This document shows positions 59,406 through 64,000 of a stretch of 64,000 nucleotides of DNA, in pieces. Source of the stretch: Mycobacterium asiaticum (GTDB lineage Bacteria > Actinomycetota > Actinomycetes > Mycobacteriales > Mycobacteriaceae). Position 1 is the stretch's first letter. Every line of letters begins with the position of its first letter. Both the position numbers and the translations under genes were made by a program. A model generated the notes under the pieces. The model saw nothing but the letters and a program-made list of their open reading frames with translations. It ran no database searches and had not been told where the DNA came from. Where the stretch lies: assembly GCF_001673635.1 (NCBI RefSeq), contig NZ_LZMH01000061.1:121235-185234 (forward strand). The letters run 5' to 3'.

Positions 59406-60215
59406 GTGGCAGAAGCGGCAGTCCTCGTCGAGCGCGACCAACACATCCTGACGATCACCATCAACCGCCCCGAAAAGCGAAACGCCTTCAACCCGGAGGT
59501 GTTGTGCCGGCTCGCCGATGCCTGGGACCTGCTCGACGGAGATCCCGACCTGCGTGTCGCGATCATGACCGGGGCGGCGGGCAACTTCTCCGCCGGAGCG
59601 GACCTGGACCGGCTGGTGAGCGCATTGATCGCCGGTGAACCGCCGCAGAACGAGTACGAGGAGCGGGTCAAAGCCGATTTCTCGTTGATCTACAAGGGGT
59701 TCCTGAAGGATCACTACGTCAAGAAGCCGATCATCGCCGCCGTGGAGGGCTACTGCTATGCCGGCGGGATGGAGATCCTGCAGGCATTCGACATCCGGGT
59801 CGCCGCCGAGAACGCGCAACTTGCGATCAGCGAGGTGCAGCGCGGCCTGTTTCCGATGAGCGCGTCGACGATCCGGTTGCCCCGGCAGATTCCCTACACC
59901 GTTGCGATGGAACTGCTGCTGGTCGGCACGCCGATCTCGGGGCAGCGGGCCTACGAGGTCGGGTTGGTCGGGCACGTCACGCCCGCCGGTGGAGCACTGA
60001 GCAAGGCGCGGGAGATCGCCGCGCAGGTGGCGGCCAACGGCCCGCTGGCCGTGCGCAACATCAAAGCGTCGGTCCTGGAGAATCTGAAAAAGACCGAGGC
60101 CGAAGCCTTTCCGCGGGAACTCGAGCTCGGGATGGCCGTCATGGCGTCGGCCGACGCCAAAGAGGGTCCGCGGGCGTTCTTGGAGAAGCGGTCGCCGAAC
60201 TTCACCGGCAAGTAG
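59406..60215 (+). CDS. Enoyl-CoA hydratase/isomerase (crotonase) family protein
   Basis: 269 residues. Crotonase fold: NRPEKRNAFNP, oxyanion loop GNFSAGADLDRL and second oxyanion AVEGYCYAGGMEI; catalytic Glu in ISEVQRGLFP is present. Hydrates or isomerises an enoyl-CoA in fatty-acid or steroid oxidation. Start GTG 59406 (MAEAAVLVERD); an ATG at 59379 in frame is possible. An 8-bp direct repeat TTATTCCT (59333, 59343) lies in the promoter gap. Confidence 0.88.
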   Translation: MAEAAVLVERDQHILTITINRPEKRNAFNPEVLCRLADAWDLLDGDPDLRVAIMTGAAGNFSAGADLDRLVSALIAGEPPQNEYEERVKADFSLIYKGFLKDHYVKKPIIAAVEGYCYAGGMEILQAFDIRVAAENAQLAISEVQRGLFPMSASTIRLPRQIPYTVAMELLLVGTPISGQRAYEVGLVGHVTPAGGALSKAREIAAQVAANGPLAVRNIKASVLENLKKTEAEAFPRELELGMAVMASADAKEGPRAFLEKRSPNFTGK

Positions 60216-60815
60216 TCACTGCACCGAATCGGGGGCCGAATCTTCGGCCGCGAGCAGGCAGCCCGCCGTCAGCAACTGCCAGATGGTGATCGAGTACACG
60301 CTGCCGCGCTCAAATACCCCGTCGGGCAGTATCCGGAAATCGGTGAACCTCGAATCGACCACCAGCATGGTCAGCGACAACAACCCCAGGGCGGCAACGA
60401 GTTCGGAGCCGCGGCGGTACCAGCGGCGGGAGATGCCGACCACCCCGGACCCGGCCGCGACGGCGACGTTGCCGCCCACGATCGCCAGGGCGGCCCCGGC
60501 GACGTGCACCTTGCCGCTGTATACGGTTCCCACCACGATGTTCCCGGCGGCGTTGGCGGCGGCCATGGCCAGGAAGATACGGGCCCGTCGCCTGGCCGGA
60601 ACGCCTACGACCAGGACGGCACCGAGCAGAAACAGCACGCCATACGAGCAGAACGCGACGTGCATGACATGCGTCCTGGAGCCGGCGACCCCGAGATCAC
60701 TGATGTAGTTGTCGGCATAGCTGTAGTGCGGATAACCGGCGGCGGAGAGCGCCTCCAGGACCAGGTACCCGATGGCTCCGAGGACCCAGAGGGCCGCACC
60801 GCACTTGCTGCTCAA
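60216..60815 (-). CDS. DUF998 membrane protein coupled to the cysteine-ladder gene
   Basis: 199 residues with about six hydrophobic segments and the DUF998 signature (YADNYISDLGVAGSRTHVMH). Membrane protein of unknown function. Start TTG 60815 shares bases with the stop of the upstream gene (TTGA), so it is translated by coupling. The frame is open further upstream but only as a shadow of that gene. Its stop abuts the crotonase stop. Confidence 0.75.
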   Translation of the reverse strand: MSSKCGAALWVLGAIGYLVLEALSAAGYPHYSYADNYISDLGVAGSRTHVMHVAFCSYGVLFLLGAVLVVGVPARRRARIFLAMAAANAAGNIVVGTVYSGKVHVAGAALAIVGGNVAVAAGSGVVGISRRWYRRGSELVAALGLLSLTMLVVDSRFTDFRILPDGVFERGSVYSITIWQLLTAGCLLAAEDSAPDSVQ

Positions 60816-61258
60816 GCAGCCGGTTCCAAATGAATGTTCCTGGCGCCCCTGGCATTCCGCAGGCCTGAGCAGTTGACACAGCCGACGCACCCCACGCAGT
60901 CGGTGCACCGCACGCACGCGACGCAACCCACGCAGCGCGTGCAGGCGATGCAGGCCAGGCAAGCGACGCATTCCTGGACGAACACGCAGATCACCGTCAA
61001 CAGGCTGGCGATCACCCCGACGCTGCCCGCTGTTGCGGCCGATCCCGCCACCGCCACGCTGCCCGCCGTCGCGACGGATCCCGCCACCGCGACGCTGCCC
61101 GCGGTCGTCGCCGATCCGGCCACGGCGACGCTGCCCGCGACAGCGGCGGAGCCGGCAACGGCGCGGCTTTCGATGACGCCTATCGAGCCCACCGCGGTCT
61201 CGTCGTCGACAACCGGATTGCGGGCCGAGTCCAACAGAAATGCCATGCGCCTCATCAT
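60812..61258 (-). CDS. Protein with AGS hexad repeats and a 12-cysteine ladder
   Basis: 148 residues. Residues 33-79 are eight hexad repeats of the form xxxAGS (VAVAGS, VATAGS). Residues 80-95 are hydrophobic. Residues 97-130 have twelve cysteines exactly three apart (CVACLACIAC...), then the tail SGLRNARGARN. All cysteines would lie on one face of a three-residue-per-turn structure. No signal peptide. It could bind metal, but that is only inference. Start ATG 61258 (the alternative 61243 is also ATG). It overlaps DUF998 as TTGA. Confidence 0.7.
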   Translation of the reverse strand: MMRRMAFLLDSARNPVVDDETAVGSIGVIESRAVAGSAAVAGSVAVAGSATTAGSVAVAGSVATAGSVAVAGSAATAGSVGVIASLLTVICVFVQECVACLACIACTRCVGCVACVRCTDCVGCVGCVNCSGLRNARGARNIHLEPAA

Positions 61259-61316
61259 GTCATCCCGCCGTGTCCAGAAGCGTCGTGACGTCACCCGTCA
61301 TACAATGCGTTTCACC

Positions 61317-62024
61317 ATGGACCTCGAGCGCATCACCCATCCGCTGCGGCTGGCGCGCGGATCCCACCAGCCGGGATCGGCCAAAGGGTGTGCCATGAAC
61401 GTCATTTCGTACATCAACGGGGACGAGCGGATCACCGATTTCCCGGCGACCTCCGCCCGGCCGCTGGCCGCCTTCGTCCAGCTGTGTAACGACCAGTTGG
61501 CCGGGCCGGACGGTTACCTGTCTCCGGCAGACGCCGTGCTGGCCCTCGACCTGGGTTGGCTGACGGTGGGGACGGCCGACGTCGGCGCCGACGTGGCTCG
61601 CCGGTGGGTGTCCAAGCTGCTGATCAGCCCACCGTGGGGAGTCATTCGATACGCGGATGGCGTTGCGGCCGAGGTTATCTCGACGATCGCCGAACTGCAC
61701 CGCACCCTGGCGCCCGGCGAGTTGCCGGACATCGCGACCTGGGACCGGGCCGGCCGGCTCGCCCGTGAGGTCAGCGCGGCGATGCAGCCGAGCGCGCAGA
61801 AGTACGCCGTGCGCGCCGCCTACCAGTCGACCCTGTTCGCCGACACCGACGACTGGGACGCGCTGGATGCGGTCACCGGCAACGCGCTGCGTGCTCATCG
61901 GCTGGCCAGCCTGGACGCCGGGCCTGCAGTGATCGTGGCGGTGACGCGGCAGGCCATCCGGTCCTGGCGTCGGCTGGCGGGACTGTCCGTGGTCGGCCGG
62001 CAACGCCAGGGCGCGGCGGCCTAG
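61317..62024 (+). CDS. Conserved hypothetical protein (MNVISYINGD motif)
   Basis: 235 residues. Starts with LERITHPLRLARGSHQPG and KGCAMNVISYINGDERITD, a conserved actinobacterial N-terminus of unknown function. The rest is mostly helical (WDRAGRLAREVSAAMQ, YAVRAAYQSTLF). Start ATG 61317 follows a TACAAT -10 (61301-61306) by about 10 bases; 61395 and 61305 are alternatives. GTGACGTCAC (61285-61294) is a small palindrome in the promoter, divergent from the cysteine-ladder gene. The 3' end overlaps the FadE gene by 4 bases. Confidence 0.65.
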   Translation: MDLERITHPLRLARGSHQPGSAKGCAMNVISYINGDERITDFPATSARPLAAFVQLCNDQLAGPDGYLSPADAVLALDLGWLTVGTADVGADVARRWVSKLLISPPWGVIRYADGVAAEVISTIAELHRTLAPGELPDIATWDRAGRLAREVSAAMQPSAQKYAVRAAYQSTLFADTDDWDALDAVTGNALRAHRLASLDAGPAVIVAVTRQAIRSWRRLAGLSVVGRQRQGAAA

Positions 62025-63232
62025 CGGATGGCCAGCCCGGTCAGCGCACGCGAAATCACCAGGCGCTGAATCTCGCTGGTGCCCTCGAAGATGGTGAAGA
62101 TCTTCGCGTCCCGGTGCATCCGCTCCACGGGGTAGTCGCGGGTGTAGCCGTTGCCGCCGAGAATCTGGATCGCCTCGTCGGTCACGTAGACGGCGGTCTC
62201 GCTGGCCACCAGCTTGGCCATCGATCCCTCGGCGCTGTCGAAGTTCTGGTTGTTGTTCGCCATCCAGCCGGCCCGCCACACCAGCAGCCGGGCCGCGTCG
62301 ATACGGCTTTTCATGTCCGCCAGCTTGAATGCGACGGCCTGGAATTCGCCGATCTTGCGACCGAATTGCTCGCGCTGACAGGCGTAGTCGAGCGCGTACT
62401 CGTAGGCGGCCCGGGCCACCCCGACGGCCATCGCGCCGACCGTCGGACGGGTGCGCTCGAAGGTCTTCATCGCCGCCTGGCCACGCGTGGACGCACCCGA
62501 CTTGACCCGGGCGACCCGCGCCTCGAATTTTTCGCGGCCGCCGAGGATCGCGTCCTCGGGAAGTCGCACGTTGTCGAGCACGACCTCGGCGGTGTGCGAG
62601 GCACGGATGCCGTGCTTCTTGAATTTCTGGCCCTGCGCAAGGCCTTTGGTGTCCGGCCCGATGACGAAGCTGGCCTGGCCGCGGGTACCGAGTTCCGGGT
62701 AGACCGAGGCGACGACGATGTGCACGTTCGCAATGCCGCCGTTGGTGGCCCAGGTCTTGGTGCCGTTGAGCACCCATTCGCCGCTGGCCTCGTCATAGCG
62801 TGCCCTGGTGCGGATGCCGCCGACGTCCGACCCGGCGTCGGGCTCCGATGAGCAGAACGCGCCGAGCTTGGGTTCGTCGGCGGTGCCGAACATTTCGGGC
62901 AGCCACTGGCCCAGCTGCTCGGGAGTCCCATTGCCCGCCAACGCCGCCGCGGCCAGTCCGGTGCCCATGATCGACAGTGCGATGCCGGCGTCACCCCAGA
63001 ACATCTCCTCGAAGGCGGTGAGCATGCCCAGCCCGGTGGCCTCCGCGGCCTGCTGGGCGAAGAAGTCGGGAGAGTACAGTCCCACCTTCGCGGCCTCCTG
63101 GATCACCGGCCAGGGGGTTTCCTCCCGCTCGTCCCACTCGGCCGCGGCCGGGCGGATGATGTCGGCGGCGAACTTGTGCACCCAATCGCGCACCTCGATC
63201 ACGTCGTCACTGAGTTGCATAGAGAATGTCAC
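62021..63232 (-). CDS. Acyl-CoA dehydrogenase (FadE family)
   Basis: 403 residues. N-terminal helical domain, middle beta domain (AFCSSEPDAGSDVGGIRTRAR) and C-terminal helical domain with the catalytic-base region (IFEGTSEIQRLVISRAL) and QILGGNGYTRDYP. FAD-dependent oxidation of acyl-CoA to enoyl-CoA. Start GTG 63232, 7 bases after AGGAG, overlapping the TetR stop as GTGA. It is coupled to that regulator, so probably the target of its repression. Confidence 0.92.
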   Translation of the reverse strand: MTFSMQLSDDVIEVRDWVHKFAADIIRPAAAEWDEREETPWPVIQEAAKVGLYSPDFFAQQAAEATGLGMLTAFEEMFWGDAGIALSIMGTGLAAAALAGNGTPEQLGQWLPEMFGTADEPKLGAFCSSEPDAGSDVGGIRTRARYDEASGEWVLNGTKTWATNGGIANVHIVVASVYPELGTRGQASFVIGPDTKGLAQGQKFKKHGIRASHTAEVVLDNVRLPEDAILGGREKFEARVARVKSGASTRGQAAMKTFERTRPTVGAMAVGVARAAYEYALDYACQREQFGRKIGEFQAVAFKLADMKSRIDAARLLVWRAGWMANNNQNFDSAEGSMAKLVASETAVYVTDEAIQILGGNGYTRDYPVERMHRDAKIFTIFEGTSEIQRLVISRALTGLAIR

Positions 63233-63879
63233 TGTTGTGCTCCTGAAACATGTTGCTGGGTAGGGGTTCTAGGTGTTCGGTAGTGCGCGAGGACGCTGAG
63301 TGTTTGCTTGACCCACGCCTCGAAGTAGCGGTCTTCGTCGATATTTCCGGGTAGGCGGCCGGTGAGGGCGCGCAGCGTCGCGGCGTAGGACAACGAACCG
63401 ATCGCGGCGGCGGCGGCCGCCTCCGGGTCGGGGATATCGGTGCGGCCGGAGCGGTTGGACGCGGCCAGTTCGTGGGCGAACCGCTGATAGGCATTGTCGG
63501 TGATGACCTGCCACGTCTTCTCATCGAGGTCGCCGAGTTCGTCGGGCTCGCGCAGCATGACCTTGAGCAGGTCCTCGCTCTGCTTGAAGTTGCTCCAGAT
63601 CAGCTGACCCGCCGTGCGCACGGCGTTCTCGACGCTGTCGGGTTCGCCGGCGTCGTACTGCTCGCGCGCGGCGACGATGCTGGCGATCCGGTGCTCGACG
63701 GCGGCTTCCAGCAGCTCGCGCTTGGAGCCGAAGTGTTTGTAAAGCGCGCCCGACCCCGGCGCCAGGCCGGCAGCACGCTGAATGTCGGCCACCGACGTCG
63801 CCGCGTAACCCTTGGCCGCGAACAGCTTGAGCGCCTCGGCCAGCAGCCGATCGCGCCCTCGACTCTGTTCGGCGACCAT
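63229..63879 (-). CDS. TetR-family regulator of the acyl-CoA dehydrogenase
   Basis: 216 residues. N-terminal helix-turn-helix (TSVADIQRAAGLAPGSGALYKHFGSKRELL) and a helical ligand domain (WSNFKQSEDLLKVML, DIPDPEAAAAAAIGSL), the type that often senses acyl-CoA. Start ATG 63879. The stop overlaps the FadE start (GTGA). The operator at 63881-63900 touches its start codon, implying autorepression. Bases 63591-63667 of this gene recur inverted at the window end. Confidence 0.9.
   Translation of the reverse strand: MVAEQSRGRDRLLAEALKLFAAKGYAATSVADIQRAAGLAPGSGALYKHFGSKRELLEAAVEHRIASIVAAREQYDAGEPDSVENAVRTAGQLIWSNFKQSEDLLKVMLREPDELGDLDEKTWQVITDNAYQRFAHELAASNRSGRTDIPDPEAAAAAAIGSLSYAATLRALTGRLPGNIDEDRYFEAWVKQTLSVLAHYRTPRTPTQQHVSGAQQ
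63591..63667 (-). repeat. Left arm of a 77-bp perfect inverted repeat (inside TetR)
   Basis: This part of the TetR gene, coding for REQYDAGEPDSVENAVRT and neighbours, is the exact reverse complement of 63924-64000. The arms enclose 256 bases. The match starts at a sharp edge (63667/63924) and continues to the window end. Confidence 0.95.
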
Positions 63880-63880
63880 G

Positions 63881-63900
63881 GTGAGAGAGTACTCACTCAC
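63881..63900. promoter_or_regulatory. TetR operator, 20-bp dyad
   Basis: GTGAGAGAGT and ACTCACTCAC form a near-perfect palindrome with one mismatched pair (63886/63895). It sits one base from the TetR start, where it would cover the promoter or the start of a short leader. Confidence 0.7.
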
Positions 63901-63923
63901 CACATCGGTACGCAAAGTAAGTG

Positions 63924-64000
63924 GCGCGAGCAGTACGACGCCGGCGAACCCGACAGCGTCGAGAACGCCGTGCGCACGGCGGGTCAGCTGATCTGGAGCA
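63924..64000 (+). repeat. Right arm of the 77-bp inverted repeat, running off the window
   Basis: A plus-strand fragment of a TetR-type ligand domain, identical to the inverse of 63591-63667, without a helix-turn-helix or start codon in front of it. It may be an assembly fold-back, a truncated inverted copy, or the edge of a real inverted duplication. Confidence 0.9.

Noticed and set aside
60869..61162. Regular 9- and 18-bp DNA periodicity suggesting a CRISPR or minisatellite
   Set aside because: The periodicity follows the codons of the cysteine ladder and AGS hexads; repeats are imperfect and have no spacers.

Overview
The window is one stretch of a mycobacterial chromosome, most likely a slow-growing non-tuberculous Mycobacterium. 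The evidence is the uniformly high GC content, many GTG and apparently leaderless starts, and family content typical of the genus: CYP142, a WS/DGAT acyltransferase, a deazaflavin-dependent nitroreductase, an Rv1733c-like membrane protein, LipN-like and PPM-type methyltransferase paralogs, and ESX-associated proteins. I see no rRNA, tRNA, CRISPR array, insertion sequence, integrase or prophage gene. About 68 genes fill almost all of the sequence, and no gene-free gap exceeds 300 bases.

Layout. 1-4.1 kb: an SDR fragment, then an ESX-like group (EspG-like protein, lipoprotein, WXG-like/DUF1023 hydrolase, small helical protein). 4.2-9 kb: an ArsR/AHSA1 pair, a sulfate-ester dioxygenase, a catalase and a GT4 glycosyltransferase. 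9.1-14 kb: a GlcD-GlcE fusion flavoprotein facing an operon of a ThDP decarboxylase, a tautomerase and a quinone reductase. 14-20 kb: LuxR (LAL) and PucR regulators around a dehydrogenase. 20-29 kb: an Rv1733c-like protein, a Gre-like protein, a PPM methyltransferase, a LipN-like esterase with an SDR, a DAPG-hydrolase-like protein with divergent TetR, an amidohydrolase and an AAA ATPase. 29-35 kb: amidase, CYP142, GGDEF protein, thioesterase, an exported protein and an RsbW-like ATPase. 35-44 kb: MalQ, an F420/FMN protein, a SHOCT protein, an arylsulfatase, a Ddn-like protein, DUF1684 and a degenerate PolA paralog. 44-50 kb: DUF1206, two hydrolases, WS/DGAT, and a MetF-like protein coupled to a methyltransferase. 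50-57 kb: an OpuAC/MarR/DUF5313 operon, P450 and ADH with twin operators, a HAD hydrolase and a NUDIX protein. 57-64 kb: thioesterase, MFS, crotonase, a cysteine-ladder protein with DUF998, an acyl-CoA dehydrogenase and TetR.

Regulation is the most informative layer. Seven sites match the mycobacterial SigF promoter form (GTTT, 15-17 bases, GGGTA). They precede the GT4, catalase, an exported protein, an RsbW-like anti-sigma-type ATPase, the SHOCT protein, a 48-residue acidic protein with DUF1206, and a small conserved protein. Two related 18-bp operators precede the two sulfate-ester-cleaving enzymes, 33 kb apart. Several further palindromes sit at divergent promoters.

The most unusual items are an intact but catalytically ruined PolA paralog, a protein with twelve cysteines at every third residue, and a perfect 77-bp inverted copy of the last TetR gene running into the window edge. 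The last of these may be an assembly fold-back.
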